From the NCBI GenBank assembly GCA_021775995.1, contig JAJFGS010000013.1, positions 744,001 to 808,000 of the forward strand: a DNA stretch of 64,000 bases, in the 5' to 3' direction. This document shows, piece after piece, positions 44,530-52,874 of this stretch. The notes beneath the pieces were generated by a model. The model worked only from the letters and a program-made list of their open reading frames with translations. It ran no database searches and was not told the origin of the DNA. Each line of letters opens with the position of its first letter. Within the stretch, counting starts at the first letter, position 1. Source of the DNA: Alphaproteobacteria bacterium (GTDB taxonomy: Bacteria; Pseudomonadota; Alphaproteobacteria; Micavibrionales; Micavibrionaceae). The translations under genes were made by a program, and so were the position numbers.

Positions 44530-45777
44530 TTAAAGCACTCTTGACGATTGAACAAATAAGGTACGGCGACCCGTCACAGGATCGTTATTTAATTGCGCAT
44601 TAGGGCGAACTTTTTCATCAGTATACTGATTAAGCAATGATTGAAGAGCTTGTTCATAACTTCCGCTGGAATTAACAGGCAAACGAACCGCAAAGCCCTG
44701 ATTGGCTTGCCAAACAAGCTCAACCCCTGCTTCTTTCGACCAGGTTTGTAAAACTTGTTGCAAGCTTGTGCCAACTGGGGCAGACCATCGACCATTATTT
44801 GAAGCTCCTGCGCCCATCATGCTAACAGGTTTAGAAACATTGCCCATCATACGGCTTGGAATAAGCTGTTGTGGTGAACTTGAAATTTGCGTCATGCCAC
44901 TTTTTCTTTGTGGCGCAGATTTTATATTGGCATCCAAGCCCAGCGCAGCAGCATTACGCGCCATCAATGTTTGAACGGCATCTTCAAAAGACCCTTGTAC
45001 CCGAATATCATCCGCAACAGTGCCGCCTTGATTGGCCTGCCAATCCAATTGAACGCCCGCACGCACGGCCCAACTTTCCAAAGTTGATTTCATATCATCG
45101 CCTGCTTTAGCTTCCCACATAGGCGCTTTCGCTATTTCTGCTTTTTTAATATCTTTAGAAACACGCGCTGAAACTGGCGTAACTTCTTCTTCCCATGTCA
45201 TCGGTGATGGAGCCGAAGCCTTACCTAAAGGTAATAACGCCCCTTCCATCACAGGTTGCTTATCACCACTTGAACAACGATCTAGCTTAACCAACGCATT
45301 GTTAATACCACCCAAGGCAAACATCATTGGATTATCTTCAACATCTAACTTCATTTTTACAGCATCAGAAATAGCACTGTAAAAACCACCCATCTCCCGC
45401 ATGTTAAAAATCAAAACACTTTTTGAAAATGCCGTACCAGAAACATTGCGATTGTAAGTATCATCAACACTTAGGTTCGCAGGATATTTACGCCCTTGAA
45501 CAAAGACGTCTTGGCGAAAATCAATTGCCATCGCTAATATTTTTTGGTTAGAACCTGAAAAGCGTAAAGAATATCCATTGTTGTAAGACGTCGCCATCAT
45601 ACATGGCAGATTAATACCTTGTAACCCGCGTGCCTCGCTAAAAGCAGTTTGTTGAACTGTCCATCCTCCTGTTGGAAGGAATTGAGGAATTTTGCCAATC
45701 TGGTTTTGCGCCTTAGCCTGCCCCGCTCCCATCAAAGTAAGAACAGACAACAAAACTAATCGATATGACTTGTTCAT
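44530..45777 (-). CDS. Exported protein with two TcpQ-like domains
   Basis: A 415-residue protein with a signal peptide (QAKA-Q near residue 23). Residues about 30-170 resemble the N-terminal domain of the next gene product: GGWTVQQTAF, an early cysteine, a Y-NNGYSLRF segment, MAIDFRQDVFVQGRKYPANLSV, and a closing cysteine. Two C-terminal repeats follow: TLESWAVRAGVQLDWQANQGG...FEDAVQTL and VLQTWSKEAGVELVWQANQGF...YEQALQSL. Both resemble the TcpQ/PilL C-terminal domain seen in type IV pilus and conjugation proteins. The second ATG is used because GGAG is well placed for it. It precedes the coiled-coil gene in an apparent two-gene operon. Confidence 0.78.
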   Translation of the reverse strand: MNKSYRLVLLSVLTLMGAGQAKAQNQIGKIPQFLPTGGWTVQQTAFSEARGLQGINLPCMMATSYNNGYSLRFSGSNQKILAMAIDFRQDVFVQGRKYPANLSVDDTYNRNVSGTAFSKSVLIFNMREMGGFYSAISDAVKMKLDVEDNPMMFALGGINNALVKLDRCSSGDKQPVMEGALLPLGKASAPSPMTWEEEVTPVSARVSKDIKKAEIAKAPMWEAKAGDDMKSTLESWAVRAGVQLDWQANQGGTVADDIRVQGSFEDAVQTLMARNAAALGLDANIKSAPQRKSGMTQISSSPQQLIPSRMMGNVSKPVSMMGAGASNNGRWSAPVGTSLQQVLQTWSKEAGVELVWQANQGFAVRLPVNSSGSYEQALQSLLNQYTDEKVRPNAQLNNDPVTGRRTLFVQSSRVL

Positions 45778-45907
45778 CGTCATAAACTCCTAATAATTCA
45801 TAAAATGTATCTGAACATAAGCCTCTAGAACCTTGTACGCAAGCAGATTTCTGGGGTTTTTATAATTTGTAGGCAAGTTTTATTCGCCAGATGTTTACTT
45901 AATTTTT

Positions 45908-47018
45908 CTACTTGTCCTCGCCACCAAAACGGTGGGCGAGAGTTGATTCTAAGAATCCATCAATTTTACCATCTAAAACACCCTGCGTATCCGTTGTCTC
46001 ATGGGCTGTCCGAGCATCCTTAACCATTTGATAGGGATGAAGGACATAAGAGCGAATTTGATGTCCCCAACCAATATCACTTTTGGCTTCATGCGCATCA
46101 GCAGCCTCTTGCTCGCGCCGCTCAATCTCCGCTTCGTATAATCTAGCCTTCAGCATACTCATCGCCGTTGCCTTGTTTTTATGTTGGGAGCGTTCATTCT
46201 GGCAAGCCACAATGATGTTGGATGGAACATGCGTTATCCGCACCGCACTGTCGGTTGTATTAACGTGTTGGCCACCCGCCCCACTGGAACGATACGTATC
46301 GATACGCAAATCTTTCTCATCTATTTCAATATCGATACTGTCGTCTATAACCGGTGAGACACCGATAGAAGCAAAGCTGGTATGACGGCGATCATTTGAA
46401 TCATAGGGTGATATTCTAACCAAACGGTGAACCCCACTTTCCGTTTTTAACCAGCCATAAGCCATATCTCCAGAAATACGAATGGTGGCAGATTTAATCC
46501 CTGCTTCCTCACCATTGCTAATATCTAGCATGGAAACCTTATGACCATGAAGCTCTGCCCAGCGTGTATACATCCGCAATAGCATTTCCGCCCAATCTTG
46601 GGCTTCAGTTCCACCAGCACCCGCATTGACCATCAGAAAAGCATCATTCGGATCGGCCTCGCCCGATAGCAAACTTTCGAGCTGGCGTTTTTCAATATCG
46701 ACTTTCATGATCTCTAAGGCTTTTTCGGCCTCAAGGATAACCCCTTCATCACCCTCGGCCTCGCCCATTTCGATTAATTCAATATTATCATTAAGACTGG
46801 TTTCAATACCACGAACCGCACCAATTTGATCATCTAGGCGGTTGCGTTCACGCATAATATTTTGGGCTTTTTCAGCGTCATTCCAAAGTTCTGGATCTTC
46901 GACCAGCGCGTCCAACTCTTCTAGACGCTTAACAGCAACATCCCAGTCAAAGATGCCTCCTCAGCAACTCGATCGCGCTTCGTATATCATTAGCAATAGA
47001 TTCGACTTCTGCTTTCAT
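45908..47018 (-). CDS. prfB: Peptide chain release factor 2 (programmed +1 frameshift)
   Basis: RF2 ends translation at UGA and UAA. The gene begins with 23 codons (MKAEVESIANDIRSAIELLRRHL) that stop at TGA (46947-46949). A +1 shift continues the frame to a 369-residue protein. The main part has RTSGAGGQ-like SSGAGGQHVNTTDSAVRITH (the peptide-release motif) and SPYDSNDRRHTSF in the stop-codon recognition loop, where Phe of the classical SPF is Tyr. The mechanism makes RF2 levels self-regulating. No other gene is close. Confidence 0.96.
46946..46961 (-). promoter_or_regulatory. RF2 autoregulatory frameshift site
   Basis: On the minus strand AGGAGG is followed by CAT and then the slippery CTT TGA C. 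This is the classical prfB arrangement of an internal Shine-Dalgarno just before a CUU-UGA-C stop. It uses a full six-base SD where E. coli has AGGGGG. Confidence 0.95.
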
Positions 47019-47033
47019 TTAGTCACCTTAATT

Positions 47034-47121
47034 GTCATTTCCTGAATTCGCAACGCTAATTCTAGGGGAATCCAGCAATATAGATCGCCCTAGAATTTAT
47101 TTCATCAATTCAGGCGATGAC
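47034..47121 (+). repeat. GTCAT-CCTGAATT element, second copy
   Basis: 88 bases, starting GTCATTTCCTGAATT and ending AATTCAGGCGATGAC. It shares the inner CTAGGGGAATC and GATCGCCCTAGAAT segments with the element at 4058. It lies upstream of prfB. Confidence 0.8.
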
Positions 47122-47144
47122 AAAACACGCATAACGTCCTTAGG

Positions 47145-47181
47145 CTTGAAAAAACGTCATGCCCGTAAACGGGAGAACTTA
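47145..47181 (+). repeat. REP-like palindrome downstream of the DJ-1-like gene
   Basis: Unit CTTGAAAAAACGTCATG, CCCGTAAACGGG, AGAACTTA. It has the same orientation as the units at 6432, 6763, 7465, 18079 and 23666. Confidence 0.75.
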
Positions 47182-47202
47182 CCCACATGACGGCTCTTTT
47201 AT

Positions 47203-47718
47203 TTAAGCGGCTTGATCCATGCTTTCTTGAGCAAACAATTCAGACATCATATCATAATAAGCCTCATCACATTTGCCTGTCAGTAAATTTTTATCCATTT
47301 GCGCAGGTTCGTTCATATCAGAAACATTACGACCTTCTATCATCTGTGCATGCGTCATAACATCTAAAGCATCATCCATAGCCACAACAGGTTTATTCGC
47401 GCTCATAAAACTTCCAATAAAGCGGCGCGTATGAGCAGTCATTTTTAATTTATCCATACTACGTTTTCCACCTGGAATAACCAAAGCATCATAATCCACG
47501 CCCAGCGCACTATTCAATTGGACATCTACAGCATAGTTATGCCCCCATGCCCCCATATCGTCATTGGTATTCCAACCATTGACCAATCCCTGATTCATAC
47601 TAATAATTGCTACAGAAACATCCATTTCTGTTAATAATTTTTGCGTCTTCAGAAAGTTTATTTCATCAAAACCGTTCGCAACCAATACGGCCACCTTAGC
47701 TTTAGCAGTCAAAGTCAT
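47203..47718 (-). CDS. DJ-1/PfpI family protein lacking the nucleophilic cysteine
   Basis: A 171-residue protein with the DJ-1/PfpI fold: KVAVLVANGFDEINFLKTQKLL at the N-terminus, WGHNYAVDVQLNSALGVDYDALVIPGGKRSMDKLK in the middle. The helix after the nucleophile elbow reads KPVVAMDDALDVM. Active members have a Cys-His pair here (AxCHG), whereas this one has two aspartates (115 and 116). The acidic residue in GFDEIN (E19) is kept. It is therefore unlikely to act as a protease or deglycase and may be structural or regulatory. It stands alone downstream of an AT-rich gap. Confidence 0.83.
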   Translation of the reverse strand: MTLTAKAKVAVLVANGFDEINFLKTQKLLTEMDVSVAIISMNQGLVNGWNTNDDMGAWGHNYAVDVQLNSALGVDYDALVIPGGKRSMDKLKMTAHTRRFIGSFMSANKPVVAMDDALDVMTHAQMIEGRNVSDMNEPAQMDKNLLTGKCDEAYYDMMSELFAQESMDQAA

Positions 47719-47873
47719 TTATAATACCCTCTATTAATTTTTATGATTTGTTTTTGGCGAGTGCCTTTTTTTGAATACTCAATTACTGTGCGTCTGTTTA
47801 AGCGAGCTATGGATAAAGTCAACCCTCTTATTTAAACTTTGGGCAAAATAAATGTACAAAATTATACCGCTTA

Positions 47874-48380
47874 TTACAGTGCGCCCCGCTGTTCCCTCAG
47901 CTTCTGTCTCACCATTTCATCTTCTTCCAGCTTATTCTGCTTTCTCTCTATTCTGTCGGCGATATATAAATCATTACAATATGTCTTGGTCTCTCTGGCC
48001 TTCACCATATTTTGCGTGCGCGTTCTATAATCCCCATGAAGCAACTTTTCTCCCCATTCTTCTCTCGTCTGCATTATTTGTTCCAATAAAAAATTTTCGG
48101 GATCAGCGCGCTTTTCTTCTTTCACCGCATCAATCGCCTCCATTAAAAACCCATCTCTTTTTTTCGTCATTGCCTTATAACGCTGCTCATACTTCCCATT
48201 CATCTTCATCAAATCCAACGATGTTTCTATATAAGAGGCGCAGTTTACATATTCTATAGATTTGGCTTCCTCGGCTTCTTCAGCCTCCTCTTTAACCTCA
48301 GCTCCAGTCTGAGCTTCAGTTTGAGCGTAAGAAACTGTAGAAAAACATAGTAAAACAAGTAAAATAAAGCTGATTTTCAT
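47874..48380 (-). CDS. Exported hypothetical protein
   Basis: A 168-residue precursor with a clear signal peptide (MKISFILLVLLCFSTVSYA-Q). The mature part starts with an acidic stretch (EEAEEAEEAK). A helical domain with two cysteines follows, in EYVNCASYIET and KTYCNDLYIADR, which could form a disulfide. No family is recognised. A plus-strand frame of 135 codons covers the same DNA but lacks a signal or SD. It is divergent from the OmpA-like gene. Confidence 0.7.
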   Translation of the reverse strand: MKISFILLVLLCFSTVSYAQTEAQTGAEVKEEAEEAEEAKSIEYVNCASYIETSLDLMKMNGKYEQRYKAMTKKRDGFLMEAIDAVKEEKRADPENFLLEQIMQTREEWGEKLLHGDYRTRTQNMVKARETKTYCNDLYIADRIERKQNKLEEDEMVRQKLREQRGAL

Positions 48381-48494
48381 AGATAGAGCCCACCATAAAC
48401 ATTATAAAAATGGAAAATTTAACCTTATTGATAATAACATCAATTTTATAAATTCACCATTTTTCTAAAAAAAACTCTTTTTTTTCAAAGATAT

Positions 48495-48522
48495 CTTTAC
48501 AATAACCCCGATTAAGTTATAA
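48495..48522 (+). promoter_or_regulatory. Candidate sigma-70 promoter of the OmpA-like gene
   Basis: TTTACA (48495-48500) and TATAAA (48517-48522) are spaced by 16 bases and lie 65 bases before the OmpA-like ATG. Both hexamers are one or two bases from consensus. Confidence 0.5.
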
Positions 48523-48536
48523 AAAGTCATAACAAA

Positions 48537-48554
48537 GCGGTTTTATAAAAAACC
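48537..48554 (+). other. Leader hairpin of the OmpA-like mRNA
   Basis: CGGTTTT-ATAA-AAAACCG is a perfect 7-base-pair stem with a 4-base loop, 32 bases before the ATG and outside the SD (GAGGAG at 48571). Stem-loops near the 5' end of abundant outer-membrane protein mRNAs can slow decay; that role is inferred. Confidence 0.45.
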
Positions 48555-48586
48555 GTTCCACGAAATATATTGAGGAGTTTTCAATA

Positions 48587-49486
48587 ATGAAGATGTTGCG
48601 CTCTCTGGTTCTTTTAGCTGGTGTTTTAGCTATAAGCGCCTGTTCCTTTGATAAGATGGACGAAGTCAAGGCTATTAACAACGCAAATGCTGTTGGAAAC
48701 GCTTTCACACAAAAACTAACTGAAGAATACAAAAATTATGTGAACAGTGAGTTACAAACTTATGGTGATCATGCAGATGCTCTTCACTTTTCTCGTAAAG
48801 GTCTATCTGCCGCTCGCGGTGACATGGTTATGCCTGAGCCAGTAAGTGACTGGAATATCAAACCTGGTCATGCTGAAGAATTAATTGTTGCGCGCTCACG
48901 TTTAGTGAACGTCATGGCTCTTGGTTCTCGTGAAACACAACCTGAACTTTCTGCTTTTGCGCAGGCACGTTTTGATTGTTGGATTGAAGAACAGGAAGAA
49001 AATTTTCAACCTGATCACATCTCTGCTTGTAAATCACAATTCATGGATGCGTTAGCACAGTTAGAAGCTGCAATGCCTGCTGCTCCGGCACCAATGCCTG
49101 AGCCAGTTGTAGAAGAACCTTTTGATGTTGATCCTAGCGAGCCAATGCTTGTTGAAAATGCAAAATACATTGTGTTCTTTGACTTTGATCAAAGTACTTT
49201 GAACTCTGGTGCAAACAGCATTCTTGATGCTGCTGCGGCAGAAGCGAAAAATCGTCAGCTCGTATCTATCGACTTAGTTGGTCATACTGATACATCTGGT
49301 TCTCGTGCTTATAACCAAAAGCTATCCATGAAACGTGCAAACGTTGTTCGGGATGCGATGGTTCAACGTGGCGTAGACGCAGGTCTATTAAGTGTTAATC
49401 ATCGTGGTGAAGAAGAACTATTGGTTGATACAGCCGATGATGTTCGTGAGCCAGCAAACAGACGGACAGAGATTACCTTTCAGTAA
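48587..49486 (+). CDS. OmpA/Pal-like outer membrane lipoprotein
   Basis: A 299-residue precursor with a lipoprotein signal, VLAISAC (lipidated C19). A mostly helical domain (about 25-180) has FDCWIEEQEENFQPDHISACK. A Pro-rich linker precedes the C-terminal OmpA domain (about 190-299), with YIVFFDFDQSTLNSGANSILD, VSIDLVGHTDTSGSRAYN and LSMKRANVVRDAMVQRGVD. The domain binds peptidoglycan and ties the outer membrane to the wall. It is not the Tol-Pal system protein itself, since no tol genes are nearby and the long middle part is unlike Pal. A strong terminator follows. Confidence 0.87.
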   Translation: MKMLRSLVLLAGVLAISACSFDKMDEVKAINNANAVGNAFTQKLTEEYKNYVNSELQTYGDHADALHFSRKGLSAARGDMVMPEPVSDWNIKPGHAEELIVARSRLVNVMALGSRETQPELSAFAQARFDCWIEEQEENFQPDHISACKSQFMDALAQLEAAMPAAPAPMPEPVVEEPFDVDPSEPMLVENAKYIVFFDFDQSTLNSGANSILDAAAAEAKNRQLVSIDLVGHTDTSGSRAYNQKLSMKRANVVRDAMVQRGVDAGLLSVNHRGEEELLVDTADDVREPANRRTEITFQ

Positions 49487-49507
49487 TCCTTCCCTCTAAC
49501 ATAATAA

Positions 49508-49545
49508 TAAAAAAAGGTCGGATACTCTCCGGCCTTTTTTATTAT
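49508..49545 (+). terminator. Strong Rho-independent terminator after the OmpA-like gene
   Basis: AAAAAAAGGTCGG and CCGGCCTTTTTTT form a stem (one G-T pair) with a 7-base loop, followed by a T run. The A-tract before the stem makes it possibly bidirectional. Confidence 0.88.
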
Positions 49546-49581
49546 TATCAAAACATGAAAACACACCTTGATTTTACTGAT

Positions 49582-49691
49582 TTTATAGTCATTTGGCTTT
49601 ATTTTCTGACAAGGCACAAGCGACGACGAGTATTTTTATACTTTAAGGAGCGAAGTAACGATGTCAGGGAATAAATGTAAATGACTATAAA
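49582..49691. repeat. 110-bp inverted-repeat element upstream of trkH
   Basis: The ends are a perfect 13-base inverted repeat, TTTATAGTCATTT and AAATGACTATAAA. The repeat continues inward with interruptions (TTTATT..CTGACA / TGTCAG..AATAAA). The centre contains GAGTATTTTTATACTT. It has no open frame and looks like a small non-autonomous mobile element. Its right end is 42 bases before the trkH ATG. Confidence 0.8.
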
Positions 49692-49733
49692 CGGGTATTG
49701 CAGGGAATCCTTCTTACCCATAGAATAGTCGTC

Positions 49734-51176
49734 ATGAACATGCGTCCAATTTTACTCGTCACGGGAATCCTTCTCTGCACATTAGCGGCAAGCATGATTC
49801 TTCCTATTCTGGTTGATCTGCATGGTAATAATCCAGATTGGCAGGTCTTTTTACTTTGCATGACCTTCACAGGTTTTTTGGGCGGAGCTCTTATCTTAAC
49901 CAACTCGTCCGATAAATTTAACATTAGCATCCGTCAAACATTTTTACTGACCACAATAAGCTGGACCGTACTTGCCCTCGCAGCAGCAACTCCTTTTGCA
50001 CTCTCTGGCTTACAAATGAGTTTTACAGACGCCCTGTTTGAAGCCGTGTCAGGAATTACCACGACAGGCTCTACGGTTATGTCGGGGCTTCAAGATGCGC
50101 CACCTGGATTGTTACTATGGCGTGCCATTTTACAATGGCTAGGCGGCATCGGGATCATTGTCATGGCTCTGTCTGTTTTACCCTTTCTAAAAGTCGGTGG
50201 AATGCAGCTGTTCCAGACAGAATCCTCCGAAAGTGAAAAAGCACTCCCTCGTGCAACACAACTTGCAGCTTCTATAGGTCTTATCTATTTGGGATTAACG
50301 GTTATCTGCATGATTTGTTATCAACTATCAGGGATGAGCTCCTTTAACGCATGGGCACACGCCATGACAACCATTGCAACAGGCGGTTTCTCAACATTTG
50401 ATACTTCTTTTTCACATTACAATTCCGCTTTCACAGAAATGACGGCCATTATATTTATGCTACTGGGTGGTTTACCTTTTATTTTATACGTCAAAGCGCT
50501 ACGAGGGAATTGGCGTGCCTTATTTAATGACACACAAGTCCGCACCTTTTTGTCCATTGTCGTCCTTGCCATCATCTCCATGGTCATTTATTTAACCCTT
50601 CAAAACGAAGCGCCCTTTATTGAGTCACTTCGTCAATCAAGCTTTAACACTGTATCCATTATAACTGGAACAGGATATAGCAACGCAGATTACGGTTCAT
50701 GGGGTGGGTTTGCCGTTATCATCATGTTCTTTTTAATGGTCACTGGCGGCTGTGCGGGTTCAACCACGTGCGGTATAAAAATTTTCCGTTTTCAGGTTCT
50801 CTATGCTGTAACAATAACGCAATTAAAACAGCTTATTCACCCACATGGTGTATTTACACCACATTATAATCATAACCCCATCCCAAAAGGTGTCGCATCT
50901 TCTGTGATGAGTTTCTTTTTCATCTATGCTCTGTCCTTTTCTGTTCTTGCCGTTGCTCTTTCTTTTATAGGGCTTGACTTCATGACCGCTATGTCTGGTG
51001 CCGTAACCTCTATATCAAACGTAGGTCCTGGCCTTGGAGATATCATTGGGCCAACAGGCAACTTTCAACCTCTTCCAGATTCTGCCAAATGGCTAATGTG
51101 TGTCGGAATGATGTTAGGACGCTTAGAACTCTTTACCGTACTCGTTTTATTCATTCCAGATTTCTGGAAAAAATAA
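49734..51176 (+). CDS. trkH: Trk/Ktr-type potassium uptake protein TrkH
   Basis: TrkH is the membrane subunit of the Trk potassium uptake system and works with cytoplasmic TrkA. The 480-residue product has about ten membrane helices and the four pore loops: VSGITTTGSTVMSGL, MTTIATGGFSTFDTS, NTVSIITGTGYSNADYG and VTSISNVGPGLGDIIGP. ATG at 49734 replaces a TTG 12 codons upstream. trkA is not in the window. A 110-base repeat element lies in its leader and could affect expression. Confidence 0.95.
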   Translation: MNMRPILLVTGILLCTLAASMILPILVDLHGNNPDWQVFLLCMTFTGFLGGALILTNSSDKFNISIRQTFLLTTISWTVLALAAATPFALSGLQMSFTDALFEAVSGITTTGSTVMSGLQDAPPGLLLWRAILQWLGGIGIIVMALSVLPFLKVGGMQLFQTESSESEKALPRATQLAASIGLIYLGLTVICMICYQLSGMSSFNAWAHAMTTIATGGFSTFDTSFSHYNSAFTEMTAIIFMLLGGLPFILYVKALRGNWRALFNDTQVRTFLSIVVLAIISMVIYLTLQNEAPFIESLRQSSFNTVSIITGTGYSNADYGSWGGFAVIIMFFLMVTGGCAGSTTCGIKIFRFQVLYAVTITQLKQLIHPHGVFTPHYNHNPIPKGVASSVMSFFFIYALSFSVLAVALSFIGLDFMTAMSGAVTSISNVGPGLGDIIGPTGNFQPLPDSAKWLMCVGMMLGRLELFTVLVLFIPDFWKK

Positions 51177-51186
51177 AAAATATTTA

Positions 51187-51774
51187 TTAAAAATATTCTA
51201 AAGTCATTTTGTTCTGCACCATATCTGAAACTGTACGGTCTATGTCAGAAAGAGTTTTTTCCAGCAATTCAAATTGTCTAAATTCACGCTCTGCCAAACT
51301 CGTGTTTTGCGGCACGACGAGTTGACGGTTTAATTTAATTGTAAACGGGGCTGCCCGTTGTCCATCTGCCCGTACAGGAGTCATTGTAATAAAAATACTT
51401 AGTTTATAATAATCTTCTGCCGCACCTGATAAAAAACCAACAATATTTTCTTCATCTGCCGCTTTTGTAAGCGTTGCATTTTGAATATCAAAGATTAATT
51501 TTGTTGGCAGACCGGCTGTAACAAACCGCCTATTAGCGTAACGTCGGATAAGCTTATCTGGTGCAACAGGCAACTCAGCTGACAATCTTTTTGTTTGCTC
51601 ATCAGGCACAAATGATTGCTGGATAACCACCGATCCGCCATGAATAGAATAAGGGTTTAAATTTTCGTAACTTAAATTGGGCAGAGGTTTTCCCATAGGA
51701 TGTTCTGAATAGGAACAGCCCATCAAAAATAACAAAGCAATAAAAATAATATGGTTTTTATTAAACAGAGGCAT
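51187..51774 (-). CDS. Hypothetical lipoprotein
   Basis: A 195-residue precursor with a lipoprotein signal, ALLFLMGC (lipidated C20), starting MPLFNKNHIIF. The ATG lies inside the end of hslO (overlap of 14 bases), so it is translationally coupled. The mature part has beta-rich segments KLIFDIQNATLTKA and YYKLSIFITMTPV, and a helical C-terminus with LLEKTLSDIDRTVSDMVQ. This resembles LptE/ABC-type auxiliary lipoproteins only in a general way. I recognise no family. Confidence 0.75.
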   Translation of the reverse strand: MPLFNKNHIIFIALLFLMGCSYSEHPMGKPLPNLSYENLNPYSIHGGSVVIQQSFVPDEQTKRLSAELPVAPDKLIRRYANRRFVTAGLPTKLIFDIQNATLTKAADEENIVGFLSGAAEDYYKLSIFITMTPVRADGQRAAPFTIKLNRQLVVPQNTSLAEREFRQFELLEKTLSDIDRTVSDMVQNKMTLEYF

Positions 51775-52756
51775 TATCTGAAGAACTATTTTTTGATTTT
51801 TCGCTAATTGATTCATTAAGGACAACAGGATCTAACTCATAATCTTTACTACAAAATTCACATGTCAATGTAATCATACCGTCAATAACCATCTCGTCTC
51901 GCTCTTCTTCTGACATCATCCCAAAAACATTTTTAACTTTTTGTTCGGAACAACGACATTGATGCTGCAAAGATGTAGGTGGGAACACACGAATTCCTTC
52001 TTCATGAAATAATCGCAATAAAATGGTGTGAGAATTTAAATCAGGCGCCAGTAACTCATCATCCTTACAACTTTGCATCAAAATCATAGAACGACGCCAG
52101 TCATCTTCATGCTCATTACTAATTTGCGCTTCATTCATGCCGTCATCGTGAGGCATATGCTGCAACATCAAGCCCGCTGAACGCCATTCACCATTGCGTT
52201 TTCCGACCGCCATTCTAATACCTGTATTAATTTGTTCACTTTGCGTAAAATAATGCTGCACACATTCCACCAGTGAATTTCCTTTTAGTTCGACAATACC
52301 TTGATAACGATCGGTATTATCCTCTTGATCAACAGTAAATGCGATGTAGCCTTTACCTAAAAGTTGGGCGAGAAGATTATCCGATCCCTCTCCCACATCA
52401 TCAGAAAAAGCCGACAATTGCTTGGTGACGATATCAAGACGGTCTTGATTAAAACTCGCACAGCCACGAATATCACCCTCATTTGTGACATCGGCTACCA
52501 ACATTGAGATAGGCCCATCCCCACTAATTTGAAGGGTGAAGATACCATCAAATTTTAACATAGAGGATAACAACGAGCAGAGTGTTATGGTCTCTCCCAA
52601 AAGCTGACTGACTGCTTCAGGATAGTCATGCGGTTTTAAGATATCATCTAACACTGTATTAAAACGCACAATACGTCCCCGTAGGCTTGATGTCTCAAGC
52701 TGGAAAGGACGGATCATATTGCCGGAAAATTCGTCAGTATTGACTGGTTTACTCAT
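51761..52756 (-). CDS. hslO: 33 kDa chaperonin Hsp33
   Basis: Hsp33 is a redox-switched holdase chaperone that protects proteins during oxidative stress. The 331-residue product ends with the zinc site: HQCRCSEQKVKNVFGMM and TLTCEFCSKDYEL, the CxC and CxxC pair whose oxidation turns it on. The N-terminal domain has GDGPISMLVADVTNEGDIRGCA and QVQEDNTD-like VDQEDNTDRYQGIVEL. The overlapping lipoprotein gene follows. recX is divergent. Confidence 0.96.
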   Translation of the reverse strand: MSKPVNTDEFSGNMIRPFQLETSSLRGRIVRFNTVLDDILKPHDYPEAVSQLLGETITLCSLLSSMLKFDGIFTLQISGDGPISMLVADVTNEGDIRGCASFNQDRLDIVTKQLSAFSDDVGEGSDNLLAQLLGKGYIAFTVDQEDNTDRYQGIVELKGNSLVECVQHYFTQSEQINTGIRMAVGKRNGEWRSAGLMLQHMPHDDGMNEAQISNEHEDDWRRSMILMQSCKDDELLAPDLNSHTILLRLFHEEGIRVFPPTSLQHQCRCSEQKVKNVFGMMSEEERDEMVIDGMITLTCEFCSKDYELDPVVLNESISEKSKNSSSDNASV

Positions 52757-52874
52757 AGAATTATTATATCATACATGTAGAAAAATAGATTATAAAGTGC
52801 CAATCCTTTCCAAAATTATTACTGTCTGGGTGTAAACACTGACAAAGCCCCCTACTCATGCTATTCTTTACCTC

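Noticed and set aside
47852-48259. 135-codon plus-strand frame
   Set aside because: It overlaps the minus-strand exported protein, which has a clear signal peptide. The plus frame has no SD and no recognisable features.
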